From Clostridium drakei (GTDB lineage: Bacteria > Bacillota > Clostridia > Clostridiales > Clostridiaceae), in assembly GCF_000633595.2 (NCBI RefSeq), contig NZ_JIBU02000034.1, positions 62,001 to 126,000 on the forward strand: a stretch of DNA of 64,000 nt, read 5' to 3'. Below, piece by piece: positions 8,468-17,738 of this stretch. Each line of letters opens with the position of its first letter. Position 1 is the first letter of the stretch. A program made the position numbers and the translations under genes. Under the pieces are notes generated by a model. It ran no database searches. It was not told where the DNA came from and saw only the letters and a program-made list of their open reading frames with translations.

Positions 8468-8713
8468 ATGGAAAAAAGAATTGGTGTTGTAGGCATAGTT
8501 GTGGAAGATCTTGAAAATTCATCAAAAGTTAATAACATACTTCATTCTTTTGCAAGCATAATTGTTGGGAGAATGGGAATTCCATATAAGGAAAAAAACA
8601 TATCAGTTATATCATTAATTGTTGATGGTACATCAGACAATATAAGCGCTATGACTGGGAAATTAGGCAAAATTGAAGGTGTTAATGTCAAATCTGCCAT
8701 GACAAGAAAATAA
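8468..8713 (+). CDS. TM1266 family iron-only hydrogenase system putative regulator
   Basis: This 81-residue protein has the ferredoxin-like pattern EKRIGVVGIVVEDLENSSKV with the ending NVKSAMTRK. That matches the small TM1266 family, usually described as a putative regulator of the [FeFe]-hydrogenase system and related to nickel-responsive or ACT-like folds. Family members often lie next to hydrogenase maturation genes, but here the neighbour is asnS, 20 bases upstream. It would therefore be under the T-box leader. A CGGAGG ribosome site precedes the ATG. No experimentally defined function is known to me. Confidence 0.85.
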   Translation: MEKRIGVVGIVVEDLENSSKVNNILHSFASIIVGRMGIPYKEKNISVISLIVDGTSDNISAMTGKLGKIEGVNVKSAMTRK

Positions 8714-8739
8714 ATTTTGATTTTAAATAAAATCAAAAT
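8714..8739 (+). terminator. Hairpin after TM1266-family gene (weak terminator)
   Basis: The arm ATTTTGATTTTA at 8714-8725 is perfectly inverted at 8728-8739 around a two-base loop. No T-run follows, so it may only stabilise the 3' end. The larger structure at 8823-8906 could be the true end. Confidence 0.45.
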
Positions 8740-8822
8740 GGCTTATTATTACTAAAATATGATTTGTTAAAGAACTAAAAGTCAAATTTCCTTATAGAAT
8801 TTTTATCAATAATATAAAACTT

Positions 8823-8906
8823 AAATAAAATGAAATTTAATATATAATTAAGTTTAAAGAGAGAGTTTTCTGTATAAATTAGGCAGCTCTCTCTTTCATT
8901 TTATTT
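8823..8906. repeat. Nested double inverted repeat in 390-base intergenic region
   Basis: Two perfect arm pairs share one end. AAATAAAATGAAA (8823-8835) is inverted at 8894-8906, and AAAGAGAGAG (8856-8865) is inverted at 8887-8896. The rest of the interval between the TM1266 gene and the dUTPase is AT-rich with no open frame that I can support. The structure could be a terminator, a small structured RNA or a processing site. Confidence 0.7.
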
Positions 8907-9103
8907 GAATGTTAACTATAATTATTATAAAAAATCAAATTTTTTTAATAATTAAAAAAAAATTTCATGTAACCGTTTGCTGGTCATTTCAATATTTACT
9001 AATTTTCGATAAAATATATAAGTAGGAAGTATTTATCTAAAGGTAACTTAATGTTATTATACTTAATTATAATTATAAGGATATGGAAAGGCGGCCTTAT
9101 TAT

Positions 9104-9592
9104 ATGAATCTGGAAAAATTATTTCACTTACAACAAAATTTAAATGAACGTATAGAAAAAGAACATGAACTTGGTCAAACTTCTTTGTTGTCCAAAAAAG
9201 TATTGGCACTTCAAGTAGAACTTGCAGAACTTGCTAATGAAACTAAATGTTTTAAATATTGGAGCTCTAAATCAGCCTCAGATAGGAGTATTATTTTAGA
9301 AGAATTTGTTGATTGTCTTCATTTCATACTAAGTTTAGGATTAGAAAAAAACTTTGAAAATATAAACAAGGTAAATGTTAAAGACTCTCAATATGATATA
9401 ATTGCTCAATTTTTAAATCTCTATGTGGATATAAATGATTTTTTTATTTGTTCTTCTAAAGATAATTACATAACTTTATTTGAAGACTTTCTTGCTCTAG
9501 GAAAAAGCCTTGATTTTAACATAGAAGACATAGAAAATGCTTACCTTATTAAAAATTCTATTAATCACAAACGACAAGATGAAGGATATTAA
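9104..9592 (+). CDS. Dimeric dUTP diphosphatase (dUTPase_2, all-alpha)
   Basis: This all-helical protein of 162 residues resembles the dimeric, MazG-related dUTPases found in Clostridia, phages and some Bacteria. They hydrolyse dUTP to dUMP and so prevent uracil incorporation into DNA. The metal-binding acidic motifs ELAELANE and EEFVDCLHF are present in order. An in-frame ATG at 9083 has no ribosome site. ATG 9104 follows GGAAAGGCGG by nine bases, so I use it. The gene is followed by a strong terminator and appears to be monocistronic. The family call is good; dUTP versus other NTP specificity is inferred. Confidence 0.78.
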   Translation: MNLEKLFHLQQNLNERIEKEHELGQTSLLSKKVLALQVELAELANETKCFKYWSSKSASDRSIILEEFVDCLHFILSLGLEKNFENINKVNVKDSQYDIIAQFLNLYVDINDFFICSSKDNYITLFEDFLALGKSLDFNIEDIENAYLIKNSINHKRQDEGY

Positions 9593-9604
9593 TATAACTC
9601 TATT

Positions 9605-9635
9605 AAGACCTATAATTATTATAGGTCTTTTATTT
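9605..9635 (+). terminator. Terminator after dUTPase gene
   Basis: The arm AAGACCTATA at 9605-9614 is perfectly inverted at 9620-9629, followed by TTTTATTTT. It lies 13 bases after the stop codon. Confidence 0.9.
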
Positions 9636-9674
9636 TAACCATAATTAATAATACTAATCAATTATGGTTAAAAT
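9632..9674. repeat. 15-bp inverted repeat upstream of YdcZ-like gene
   Basis: The arm ATTTTAACCATAATT at 9632-9646 is perfectly inverted at 9660-9674, 24 bases before the ATG of the transporter gene and next to its AGGATGGTGA ribosome site. It could be an operator or a regulatory RNA hairpin. The next divergent-free regulator is the LysR gene downstream. Confidence 0.75.
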
Positions 9675-9697
9675 AATTTTAGGATGGTGATTTTAAA

Positions 9698-10129
9698 ATG
9701 CTAGGTATAATATTTTCAATAATAGCAGGTATATCTATGAGTCTTCAAGGAGTTTTCAATACAAGACTAGGAGAAAAAATAGGATTATGGGAAACAAATG
9801 CTATAGTTCAAGGTACAGGTTTTGCTTTAACTTTAATTACCTTGTTTCTTTTGGGTAATGGAAGCCTTAACAACATAAAGTACTGCAATAAAATATACTT
9901 ATTAGGTGGTTTTCTTGGAGTTATTATTACTTTCACCGTAATGAAGGGTATTGCAAGTTTAGGAGCTACTTACTCAATTGCAACAATATTGGTGGCTCAA
10001 TTAACTGCTGCCGCCTTAATAGATGCTTTTGGATTTTTTGGTGCACCTCAAGTTAAATTTCACATTACTAAAATAATTGGAATTTGTATAATGATCTTAG
10101 GTATTATAATATTTAAATGGAAAGGCTAA
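9698..10129 (+). CDS. DMT-superfamily transporter, DUF606/YdcZ type
   Basis: This 143-residue membrane protein has about five hydrophobic segments. It starts LGIIFSIIAGISMSLQGVFNTRLGEKIG, a signature of the DUF606 (YdcZ) half-size branch of the drug/metabolite transporter superfamily. Such proteins are thought to work as homo- or hetero-dimers in the cytoplasmic membrane, and their substrates are mostly unknown. The ribosome site is AGGATGGTGA. It is flanked upstream by an extended inverted repeat. The LysR regulator lies 132 bases downstream on the same strand and might control it, though LysR targets are more often divergent. Confidence 0.82.
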   Translation: MLGIIFSIIAGISMSLQGVFNTRLGEKIGLWETNAIVQGTGFALTLITLFLLGNGSLNNIKYCNKIYLLGGFLGVIITFTVMKGIASLGATYSIATILVAQLTAAALIDAFGFFGAPQVKFHITKIIGICIMILGIIIFKWKG

Positions 10130-10261
10130 ATATATTAGACTAAAATGGAATATAACGATATAATGTATAATGTATATTGTGGTTATACATTATATACTAA
10201 TTAAAAAATCTTACTCAATATTATTATATTAAGACAACACTATTACGGGGGGATAATCTAT

Positions 10262-11155
10262 ATGGATTTTAAACAAATAGAAGCTTTCATAAACGTGGCA
10301 AAATTTAAAAGCTTCTCTAAAGCTGCAAATGCTTGTTTTTTATCACAACCTGCTATTAGTTCACATATATCTAGTTTAGAAAAGCAACTTAAAATACAGC
10401 TTTTTGATAGAACTTCAAAAGAAGTACTTTTAACACCAGCTGGAAGCTCATTTCTAAATTATGCTATAGACATTTTAAATGCACGTGATAAAGCTATTTC
10501 TAATCTAGCCAAATTTAATGAAACAGTTAGTGGAAAACTTAAATTAGCCTCTAGTACTACTCCTTGTAATACAATAGTACCTATTTTAATAAAGAAATTT
10601 CACAATTTATATCCTGAAGTCTCTTTTGATGTAATGGAAAGAAGTTCTAGAGAAATAATTGAAAACATTATTAGATTTGACTGTGAATTAGGCATTATTG
10701 GAGAATTAGTTAATGATGAAAAAATTAAAAGCTATAAACTAATTGAAGATGATTTAATCGTAATATCATCACCAGAATTTAATTTACCAAGTTCTATAAA
10801 AATAGAAGAATTATTAAAGTATCCATTTGTTTTAAGAGAAGAAGGTTCTGCTACAAGAAAAACCTTCGAAGATGCTCTACAAAAACAAGAATTTGATACA
10901 TCTAGCATGGACATATGCTTTGAAGTTAATAATTTAGATAGCTTACTTCAATTTGTTAAGCAAGGTTTAGGTATATCTGTAGTATCTAGTCAAGTGTTTA
11001 GAGATTACATATCCTATGGCCTTATAAAAGAAACTTCTATAGAAAATTTATATTTAAAAAGATATATTTATTTAATATTAAGTTCTAAAAGAACACTTAC
11101 TCCAACATCTAAAGCTTTCTTTAATTTATGTAAAAACTACTTTAAATTTGAGTAG
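10262..11155 (+). CDS. LysR-family transcriptional regulator
   Basis: The 297-residue protein has the standard LysR layout. An N-terminal winged helix-turn-helix (residues 1-60) contains SKAANACFLSQPAISSHISSLEKQL, and a periplasmic-binding-like effector domain runs from about residue 90. Its closest look-alikes are the CysB-like regulators that clostridial annotations call selenium-metabolism associated, but no selenium gene is adjacent. The ATG follows GGGGGGATAATCTAT. Target genes and coinducer cannot be told from the sequence. Possible targets are the YdcZ transporter upstream or the subtilase downstream. Confidence 0.9.
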   Translation: MDFKQIEAFINVAKFKSFSKAANACFLSQPAISSHISSLEKQLKIQLFDRTSKEVLLTPAGSSFLNYAIDILNARDKAISNLAKFNETVSGKLKLASSTTPCNTIVPILIKKFHNLYPEVSFDVMERSSREIIENIIRFDCELGIIGELVNDEKIKSYKLIEDDLIVISSPEFNLPSSIKIEELLKYPFVLREEGSATRKTFEDALQKQEFDTSSMDICFEVNNLDSLLQFVKQGLGISVVSSQVFRDYISYGLIKETSIENLYLKRYIYLILSSKRTLTPTSKAFFNLCKNYFKFE

Positions 11156-11249
11156 CACATATGCTCCTAAAAATTAATTATTCTTAAGCACACATATTTA
11201 ATATTAAGATTATAATATATATATGGAATTAATTTTTAAGGAGCTTTAA

Positions 11250-12449
11250 ATGTTTTCTATAAAAAATAAATTAGATAAAAACCTAAAAATTGCCATAACC
11301 AATAAACATTATAAAAATTATAGAATCATAATACATTGCAAATCTCTACCAGAGATTATTGAAAAAAAAATAAGAACATATAAAGGAAACTTAATTCACT
11401 CTATTCCTTACATCAATTGTATTTCTACTATTCTCTCATCTAATGCTATAGAAAGAATTATAGAATATCCTGAAGTAGATTATGTAACTTTTGATGACTA
11501 TGCACTATTGTGTGGCAATGGCATAGCTTCTTCTAATAAAGTATCATTTGGGAAAAAGTATAAATTAACTGGTAAAAATATAGGTATAGGATTAATTGAT
11601 AGTGGTGTTTATCCTCATACTGATCTGTTGACACCTAATAATAAAATTAAAAAATTCACAGATCTCTTAAATAATTATAGTTATCCATATGATGATAATG
11701 GACATGGAACCTTCATGAGCGGTATAATATCTGGCAGTGGTTATTTATCAAAAGGTATTAATAGGGGAATAGCTGAAAACGCCCATTTATATTGTATCAA
11801 AGCTTTTAACAGCCTAGGCAAAGGTTATATATCTGATATATTATTTTCCATAGCAACTATTATTTCTGAAAGTGAAGAATATAACATAAAAGTAATATGC
11901 CTTCCATTTGAACTAATCTCAAATGATTATTTTAAGCTTTCCTTATTTGAACAAATTTTTAATATAGCATCTAATAATTACAATTTAACAATTGTAGTTC
12001 CATCAGGTCACAATGGTAATTCAAAATGCAGTATTTCAGGCATTGCAACTTTAGATAACTGTATCACTGTAGGCGGAATAGATACCACTAACCATAACTT
12101 TAAACCATACAAGTATTCATCTAGTGGACCATTTTCTAAACTAGAAAAACCTGATACATGCGCAGCTGCTGTAAATATATGTTCATTAAATACAAATAAA
12201 AATTATATATCAGAAAGAAATGGATCCAAAATATATCCTCAATCTTTAGAAACTCCTTACACTTGTTATACTGGCACATCCTGTGCAGCTGCTTATATAA
12301 GTGGCATTTGTGCTCTATTATACGAAAACAATCCTAATTTAACTTTTAAAGATTCAGTTTCTCTTATAAAAACATGCTGTAACCTTTTAGAAATGCCTAA
12401 ATGGCTTCAAGGCGCTGGAATAGTGGATTTGGATAGACTTCTATCTTAA
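11250..12449 (+). CDS. S8-family (subtilisin-like) serine peptidase without signal peptide
   Basis: The catalytic triad of subtilases is complete: Asp in GLIDSGV (about D117), His in NGHGTFMSG (about H152) and Ser in TGTSCAAAYISG (about S344). The oxyanion asparagine region reads PSGHNGN rather than the usual AGN form. The first 90 residues form an inhibitor-like propeptide region with no signal sequence or membrane segment, so the enzyme is probably cytoplasmic or exported by another route. A strong AAGGAG ribosome site precedes the ATG. It is monocistronic and ends at a bidirectional terminator. Intracellular subtilases in Bacilli act in protein turnover or sporulation; the role here is unknown. 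Confidence 0.88.
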   Translation: MFSIKNKLDKNLKIAITNKHYKNYRIIIHCKSLPEIIEKKIRTYKGNLIHSIPYINCISTILSSNAIERIIEYPEVDYVTFDDYALLCGNGIASSNKVSFGKKYKLTGKNIGIGLIDSGVYPHTDLLTPNNKIKKFTDLLNNYSYPYDDNGHGTFMSGIISGSGYLSKGINRGIAENAHLYCIKAFNSLGKGYISDILFSIATIISESEEYNIKVICLPFELISNDYFKLSLFEQIFNIASNNYNLTIVVPSGHNGNSKCSISGIATLDNCITVGGIDTTNHNFKPYKYSSSGPFSKLEKPDTCAAAVNICSLNTNKNYISERNGSKIYPQSLETPYTCYTGTSCAAAYISGICALLYENNPNLTFKDSVSLIKTCCNLLEMPKWLQGAGIVDLDRLLS

Positions 12450-12501
12450 AATTCTTATAATGTAAATTTATAATCTATATTTGCATTTAAGTCAAAAATT
12501 A

Positions 12502-12553
12502 AAATAAGCATATTTAGAATGATTTTAGAATTACAATCTAAATATGCTTATTT
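12502..12553. terminator. Bidirectional terminator between convergent genes
   Basis: A 17-bp arm at 12502-12518 (AAATAAGCATATTTAGA) is perfectly inverted at 12537-12553, with A and T runs at its ends. It separates the plus-strand subtilase from the minus-strand dehydrogenase. Confidence 0.85.
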
Positions 12554-12561
12554 AAACGCTA

Positions 12562-13509
12562 CTAATATCCTTTATTCAAATCAACTAAATTTATTAGACT
12601 TTCATTACTTTTATACCTTTTTAAATTTTCGTATATTAAATTAAATCTTCTAGCATTTCTCATTTCTGATATCCATGAATTATGTGGAGTCATTATAACA
12701 TTATCAAAATTCCATAGAGAACTATTTATATCTAAAGGTTCTTTTTCCACTACATCTAATGCAGCTCCACCTATCTTACCTTTACTAATATTTTTTACTA
12801 ATGCATTTTCATCTATTATAGAACCTCTCGCTACATTTATTAAATATACTCCATTTTTCATTTTATTAAACTTATCTTCATTGATGAGATGATGAGTTTC
12901 ATTAGTATATGGTATTGTAATAACTACTACATCACATAAGCCTAACATTTTATCAATATTTTTATTTGAAAAGCATTTATGAAAATTATCAACAGGTCTG
13001 CCATTAGTATTTAATCCTAATATTTTTACACCAAATCCTGAGAATCTTTTTGCCGCTTCCCGGGCAATACTACCTGTACCTATAAACCCAATTGTTTTAT
13101 TGAATAATTCTAATACTGTAGTGTCTATTTTCCATACTTTATTTTTTTGATTTTCATAAAATTTACTACTGTGCTTTAATAATTCCAATGCCTTTAGTAC
13201 AATCCACTCACCCATAGGAATACTATATCCACCTTTATTATTGCTTATGCTAATGGAGCTATTTATTATATAGTCAATTGGCAGCTGATCTATTCCTGCA
13301 CTAGAAAGCTGAATCCACTTCAATTTCTTCATTTTACATATATCCAAGGTTTCAAATGGGTTATAACAAACTAAAATTTCAATATCTTCTAAATCGTTAC
13401 TATACTTTGCATCTTTTTCATTAATTATTTTTATATCATAACCCAATTTCTTAATTTCTTCCATTTTATCTGTGCCATAATTATAAGTAAATAGAACCTT
13501 ATTTTTCAT
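12562..13509 (-). CDS. D-2-hydroxyacid dehydrogenase family protein
   Basis: This NAD-dependent oxidoreductase of 315 residues has the family's GTGSIA dinucleotide-binding motif at residues 144-149. The catalytic Arg is in VARGSIIDE (R228), Glu in VEKEP (E257) and His in MTPHNSW (H276). These enzymes reduce 2-keto acids or oxidise D-2-hydroxyacids such as phosphoglycerate, lactate or glyoxylate; the exact substrate is not evident. It lacks the ACT domain of long SerA. It lies after the fab/acc operon on the same strand with a 93-base gap and its own GGTG ribosome site, so it may be read through from that operon or have its own promoter. Confidence 0.88.
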   Translation of the reverse strand: MKNKVLFTYNYGTDKMEEIKKLGYDIKIINEKDAKYSNDLEDIEILVCYNPFETLDICKMKKLKWIQLSSAGIDQLPIDYIINSSISISNNKGGYSIPMGEWIVLKALELLKHSSKFYENQKNKVWKIDTTVLELFNKTIGFIGTGSIAREAAKRFSGFGVKILGLNTNGRPVDNFHKCFSNKNIDKMLGLCDVVVITIPYTNETHHLINEDKFNKMKNGVYLINVARGSIIDENALVKNISKGKIGGAALDVVEKEPLDINSSLWNFDNVIMTPHNSWISEMRNARRFNLIYENLKRYKSNESLINLVDLNKGY

Positions 13510-13602
13510 AACTACACCCCAATTTTAAAAATAAAGTAGCCTTTTCTACCAAAAGCCACTCTACACAAATAAATTATTTTAAATAGTTTAATTAGTTAAT
13601 TA

Positions 13603-14448
13603 CTATTCCATGTATTCTCCCATGTTTCTAAATTTACTGTACCTTTCATCCAATAGTTCTTTTATAGATTGTTTTTTTAGTACACTAATTTTTTCAATCA
13701 ACTCTTCTTTTATAGATGCAGCCATTTTTTCTACATCTTTATGTGCTCCTCCTGAAGGTTCTTTTATTACTTTATCTATAATACCATATTCTTTTAAATC
13801 CTTAGCTGTTATTTTCATAACTTCTGCTGCTTCCTTAGCACGTGAAGCATCTTTCCATAATATACTTGCAAATCCTTCTGGAGATAGTACAGAGTACACT
13901 GAATTTTCTAGCATCCATACATCATCTGCTACTGCAAATGCTAATGCACCACCACTTCCACCTTCTCCAATTACAATTGAAATTATGGGAGTTTTTAATT
14001 TTGACATTTCCAAAAGATTTTTAGCTATAGCTTCTCCCTGACCTCTTTCTTCTGCTCCTTTTCCACAGTAAGCACCTTGCGTATCTACCATACATATTAC
14101 TGGCCTTCCAAACTTTTCAGCCTGTTTCATGAGCCTTAAACCTTTTCTATAGCCTTCAGGATTTGGAGATCCAAAATTTCGTTTTATATTTTCTGCCGTA
14201 TTTCTTCCTTTTTGATGTGCTACTATAGTTACAGGCATTCCATCTAATAACGCTATACCTCCAACTACTGATGCATCATCTGAAAAACATCTATCTCCAT
14301 GAAATTCTATAAAGGAATCAAATATTCTTTCTATATAGTCCAGCGCTGTGGGTCTTTCTATCATCCTAGCTAAAGATAGTTTTTCCCAAGCAGTTTTATT
14401 ATCAAGTTTTTTACTTAAAATACGCTGTACTTTCTCTAATTTCTCCAT
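13603..14448 (-). CDS. accA: Acetyl-CoA carboxylase carboxyltransferase subunit alpha
   Basis: AccA forms the carboxyltransferase with AccD and moves the carboxyl group from biotin to acetyl-CoA, producing malonyl-CoA. The 281-residue protein has the crotonase-fold pattern [20 protein letters not shown] and the glycine-rich acyl-CoA site [12 protein letters not shown], plus the region [19 protein letters not shown]. It is shorter at the N-terminus than the E. coli subunit, as in other Firmicutes. It is the last gene of the minus-strand fatty-acid operon, 42 bases after accD. The ribosome site is weak, so translation may be coupled to AccD level. Confidence 0.96.
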   Translation of the reverse strand: MEKLEKVQRILSKKLDNKTAWEKLSLARMIERPTALDYIERIFDSFIEFHGDRCFSDDASVVGGIALLDGMPVTIVAHQKGRNTAENIKRNFGSPNPEGYRKGLRLMKQAEKFGRPVICMVDTQGAYCGKGAEERGQGEAIAKNLLEMSKLKTPIISIVIGEGGSGGALAFAVADDVWMLENSVYSVLSPEGFASILWKDASRAKEAAEVMKITAKDLKEYGIIDKVIKEPSGGAHKDVEKMAASIKEELIEKISVLKKQSIKELLDERYSKFRNMGEYME

Positions 14449-14490
14449 AAAGCAAGCTTCCTTTCCTTAGAAAATATAACTTTTCTAAAA

Positions 14491-15360
14491 CTACCTATTC
14501 TTATCATGAATCATAAGTATTTTTTTAAGAGTTCCCTTTAAATCATTTCTATGAACTATACTATCTATAAATCCATGTTCCAATAAAAATTCTGCTCTTT
14601 GAAAACCTTCTGGCAATTTTTCACCTATAGTTTGTTCTATAACCCTCTTACCAGCAAAACCAATTAAAGCTCCTGGTTCAGAAAGTATAATATCTCCCAG
14701 CATAGCAAAACTAGCTGTTACACCTCCTGTAGTTGGATCTGTAAGTACTGTTATATATAAAAGGCCTGCTTCACTTAATTTTCCTAGTGCTGCACTTACT
14801 TTAGCCATTTGCATAAGTGAGAACATACCTTCTTGCATTCTAGCACCACCAGAAGTAGTAAATATTATTATAGGTCGCTTAAGTTCTATTGCCATTTCTA
14901 CAGCTCTTGCAATTTTTTCACCAACTACAGACCCCATGCTTCCCATCATAAAATGACTATCCATAACACAAATAACTACTTGTTCACCAAAAATAGTTCC
15001 TTTGCCTGTAACTACAGCTTCATTTAATTCTGTAGCATTTTGCATTTTTTTTATTTTTTCTTCATATCCTTTAAAATTTAGTGGGTTTGTTGAAGTTATA
15101 TTCTTATCAAATTCTTCAAATGTGTTTCTATCTATTATATATTTTATTCTTTCTCTTGCATCCATCCTAAAATGGTGGCCACATTGCTTACATACTTGGT
15201 TGCTATCTTCAAGATCATTTTTGTACAAAACTTTTCCACAACCATCACATTTTATCCACATACCATTAGGAATGCTAGGTTTAGTTTCTTCATCTGCTTT
15301 TCTTAATGACTGTTGACTTACAGTAATATATTTTGTCTTCTTAAATAGATTATTTAACAA
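14491..15360 (-). CDS. accD: Acetyl-CoA carboxylase carboxyltransferase subunit beta
   Basis: AccD is the second half of the carboxyltransferase. Its N-terminal zinc ribbon, [12 protein letters not shown] then [10 protein letters not shown], is complete. It is followed by the carboxyltransferase domain with [13 protein letters not shown] and [16 protein letters not shown]. The frame is open to a GTG at 15369, but that GTG is part of the GGAGGTGA ribosome site. A TTG at 15360, five bases after the site, gives [12 protein letters not shown], the usual AccD beginning. It lies between accC and accA in the operon. Confidence 0.95.
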   Translation of the reverse strand: MLNNLFKKTKYITVSQQSLRKADEETKPSIPNGMWIKCDGCGKVLYKNDLEDSNQVCKQCGHHFRMDARERIKYIIDRNTFEEFDKNITSTNPLNFKGYEEKIKKMQNATELNEAVVTGKGTIFGEQVVICVMDSHFMMGSMGSVVGEKIARAVEMAIELKRPIIIFTTSGGARMQEGMFSLMQMAKVSAALGKLSEAGLLYITVLTDPTTGGVTASFAMLGDIILSEPGALIGFAGKRVIEQTIGEKLPEGFQRAEFLLEHGFIDSIVHRNDLKGTLKKILMIHDKNR

Positions 15361-15400
15361 GTTAGTCACCTCCAGTTAGAAGTTCATAGCAAAAAATTTG

Positions 15401-16747
15401 CTATGAACTCTTAACTTTATTCTCAATAAATCTTGTATCATAAGTTCCTTTTATAAAATTTTCATCATTTATAAGTTCAAACTGAAAATCAATATTTGTT
15501 TTAACTCCCTCTATAATAAATTCTCCTAAAGCTCTTCTCATTTTCCATATAGCTTCTTCTCTATCCTTACCATATACAATAAGTTTTGCTATCATAGAAT
15601 CATAGTATGGAGGTATTTTATATCCTGAATATACCGCACTATCAATCCTAACATTAAAGCCACCTGGCAAATATAAACCTTCAATTTTTCCCGGAGATGG
15701 CATAAAGTTTCTAGAAGTATCTTCAGCATTTATTCTACACTCTATAGCATGACCTTTTATCTCTATATCTTCTTGAGAAAAGCTTAATGGTTCACCTGCT
15801 GCAATTTTAATCTGTTCTTTTATTAAATCTACTCCGGTTACCATTTCTGTTATAGGATGTTCTACTTGTATTCTAGTGTTCATTTCCATAAAGTAAAAAT
15901 CCATATTTTTATCAAGCAAAAATTCTATAGTACCTGCACTATTATATTTCACTGTTTTTGCTGCTCTAACTGCTGTTTCTCCCATTTTTGCTCTAAGTTC
16001 TTTTGTCATTATAGGACATGGTGCTTCTTCCAGCACCTTTTGATTTCTTCTTTGCATGGAACAATCTCTTTCTCCAAGATACACCACGTTTCCATAATTA
16101 TCTCCTAGTATTTGAATCTCTACATGTCTTGGTTTTTCTATAAACTTTTCAACATATATAGTTCCATCACCAAATGAAGCTTCTGCTTCAGCCTTAGCAT
16201 TTTCATAATCTTTTATAAGATCTTTTTCTTCATAGACTACTCTTATGCCTCTTCCTCCACCTCCAGCAGATGCTTTTACCATTACTGGATATCCTATTTC
16301 TTTTGCAACCTTTAACAATTGTTTTTCATCTTTTATTGAACCTTTAGATCCTGGAACTATAGGTACCTTTGCCTTTATCATAATATCCCTAGCATTAGAC
16401 TTATTTCCCATATCATCTATACAATCAGCATTTGGTCCTATAAATGTAATATTACACTCTTCACACATTTTTGCAAACTTACTATTTTCAGATAGAAACC
16501 CGAAGCCTGGATGAATAGCTTCTGCTCCTGTAAGTACTGTAGCACTTATAATATTCTGTATGTTTAGGTAGCTATCCTTTGCTGCAGCAGGACCTATACA
16601 TACAGCTTCATCTGCTAGTTGAGTATGTAGTGCATCTCTATCTGCCTCAGAATAAACCGCTACAGTTTCTATACCCATCTCTCTGCAAGCTCTTATAATC
16701 CTAACTGCTATTTCACCTCTATTTGCAATTAATATTTTACTAAACAC
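15401..16747 (-). CDS. accC: Acetyl-CoA carboxylase, biotin carboxylase subunit
   Basis: AccC uses ATP and bicarbonate to carboxylate biotin on AccB. It has the biotin-carboxylase N-domain [14 protein letters not shown], the ATP-grasp glycine loop [13 protein letters not shown], and the catalytic region [17 protein letters not shown]. The length of about 448 residues is standard. Possible starts are GTG 16756, ATG 16753 and GTG 16747. The last has AGGTGA at the proper distance and gives [12 protein letters not shown], matching relatives. This start overlaps the end of fabZ by eight bases, so translation is likely coupled. Confidence 0.95.
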   Translation of the reverse strand: MFSKILIANRGEIAVRIIRACREMGIETVAVYSEADRDALHTQLADEAVCIGPAAAKDSYLNIQNIISATVLTGAEAIHPGFGFLSENSKFAKMCEECNITFIGPNADCIDDMGNKSNARDIMIKAKVPIVPGSKGSIKDEKQLLKVAKEIGYPVMVKASAGGGGRGIRVVYEEKDLIKDYENAKAEAEASFGDGTIYVEKFIEKPRHVEIQILGDNYGNVVYLGERDCSMQRRNQKVLEEAPCPIMTKELRAKMGETAVRAAKTVKYNSAGTIEFLLDKNMDFYFMEMNTRIQVEHPITEMVTGVDLIKEQIKIAAGEPLSFSQEDIEIKGHAIECRINAEDTSRNFMPSPGKIEGLYLPGGFNVRIDSAVYSGYKIPPYYDSMIAKLIVYGKDREEAIWKMRRALGEFIIEGVKTNIDFQFELINDENFIKGTYDTRFIENKVKSS

Positions 16748-17201
16748 TTGCATCACCTATCATAAACATTACTTCAGCTTCACAAGCCTTCTTATCATCC
16801 ACATATGCTATGCCTTTAGCTATGCCTGCAGGCCCTTTAATTTTTATCATTTCTACTTCTAATCTTAGTATATCTCCTGGAACTACTTTTTTTCTAAATT
16901 TAGCCTTATTTATTCCTCCAAAGTAAGCAATTTTACCTTTAAAATTTTCTTGACTCAATATAGCAACTGCTCCTGCTTGAGCCAATGATTCCACAATAAG
17001 TACTCCAGGCATTACAGCTTCCTGTGGAAAGTGTCCCTGAAAAAAATACTCATTCATAGTCACATTCTTATAAGCTATTACCTTTTTACCTGGCTCCATA
17101 TACGTTACCTTGTCTATTAATAAAAAGGGATATCTATGTGGAATAATTTCTTTTATTTCTTTTATTCCTAGATTAACATTAAACTCTATGTTACTGTCCA
17201 T
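16740..17201 (-). CDS. fabZ: 3-hydroxyacyl-ACP dehydratase
   Basis: FabZ dehydrates beta-hydroxyacyl-ACP to trans-2-enoyl-ACP in each elongation round. The protein is 153 residues with the hot-dog fold and the catalytic motif [16 protein letters not shown], whose His and Glu are the active residues in the family, preceded by [14 protein letters not shown]. It is located between accB and accC, an arrangement common in Clostridia and Lactobacillales. A GGAGG ribosome site precedes the ATG. No FabA or FabN-type isomerase gene is evident nearby, so how unsaturated chains are made is not clear from this window. Confidence 0.96.
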   Translation of the reverse strand: MDSNIEFNVNLGIKEIKEIIPHRYPFLLIDKVTYMEPGKKVIAYKNVTMNEYFFQGHFPQEAVMPGVLIVESLAQAGAVAILSQENFKGKIAYFGGINKAKFRKKVVPGDILRLEVEMIKIKGPAGIAKGIAYVDDKKACEAEVMFMIGDASV

Positions 17202-17230
17202 TATTTTTCCTCCTAGCCATTTTTTAAGAA

Positions 17231-17737
17231 CTAGTTAGCCTTTATTTTAAACATAGACTGACCGTATTCAACCATTTGATTATTTTCTACTAAAATTTCA
17301 ACAACTTCGCCATCTACTTCACTTTGAATTTCATTCATAAGTTTCATAGCTTCTACAATGCAAAGAGTATCTCCTTTTTTAACCTTAGTTCCTACTTCTA
17401 CGAAAGCTGCTTTATCCGGACCTGATGATCTATAAAAAGTTCCTACTATAGGTGATACTATTTCTTTTACATTTAAGTCTTCCTTTACTACAGTTTCATC
17501 CTTTTTATTTTCTTGCAATCCTTCAGTTTCACTCTTAACTTTTTTTTCTTCTACAACTTCATCTATATCTAATTTTTTCTCTTCAACTAATATATTACTA
17601 TTTTCTTCGTGTCTTGTACAATCAGGTTCTCCCTGCTTTCTCATAACTATAGAAATTCCATGCCAGTTAACTTCTAAATAACCTAATTTAGAATTATCCA
17701 TAGTTTTAACCATTTCTTCAATTGCTTTAAAGTCCAT
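17231..17737 (-). CDS. accB: Acetyl-CoA carboxylase, biotin carboxyl carrier protein
   Basis: AccB carries the biotin that shuttles CO2 between AccC and the AccA/AccD carboxyltransferase. The C-terminal biotinyl domain (about residues 90-168) contains the consensus EAMKLMNEI, whose Lys is biotinylated. A charged Lys/Glu-rich linker of about 50 residues and a small N-terminal domain precede it. The frame opens at GTG 17746, but that overlaps the GGAGTGA ribosome site. ATG 17737 lies just after the fabF stop and gives MDFKAIEEM, so I use it. It is tightly coupled to fabF. Confidence 0.95.
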   Translation of the reverse strand: MDFKAIEEMVKTMDNSKLGYLEVNWHGISIVMRKQGEPDCTRHEENSNILVEEKKLDIDEVVEEKKVKSETEGLQENKKDETVVKEDLNVKEIVSPIVGTFYRSSGPDKAAFVEVGTKVKKGDTLCIVEAMKLMNEIQSEVDGEVVEILVENNQMVEYGQSMFKIKAN

Positions 17738-17738
17738 A

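Noticed and set aside
10159-10194. 11-bp inverted repeat upstream of the LysR gene
   Set aside because: The arms are simple AT runs and such repeats are expected by chance here. It lacks a clear LysR T-N11-A box.
13610-14041. 143-codon open frame on the plus strand opposite accA
   Set aside because: It is an antisense shadow of accA, with low-complexity Ser/Phe-rich composition and no ribosome site.
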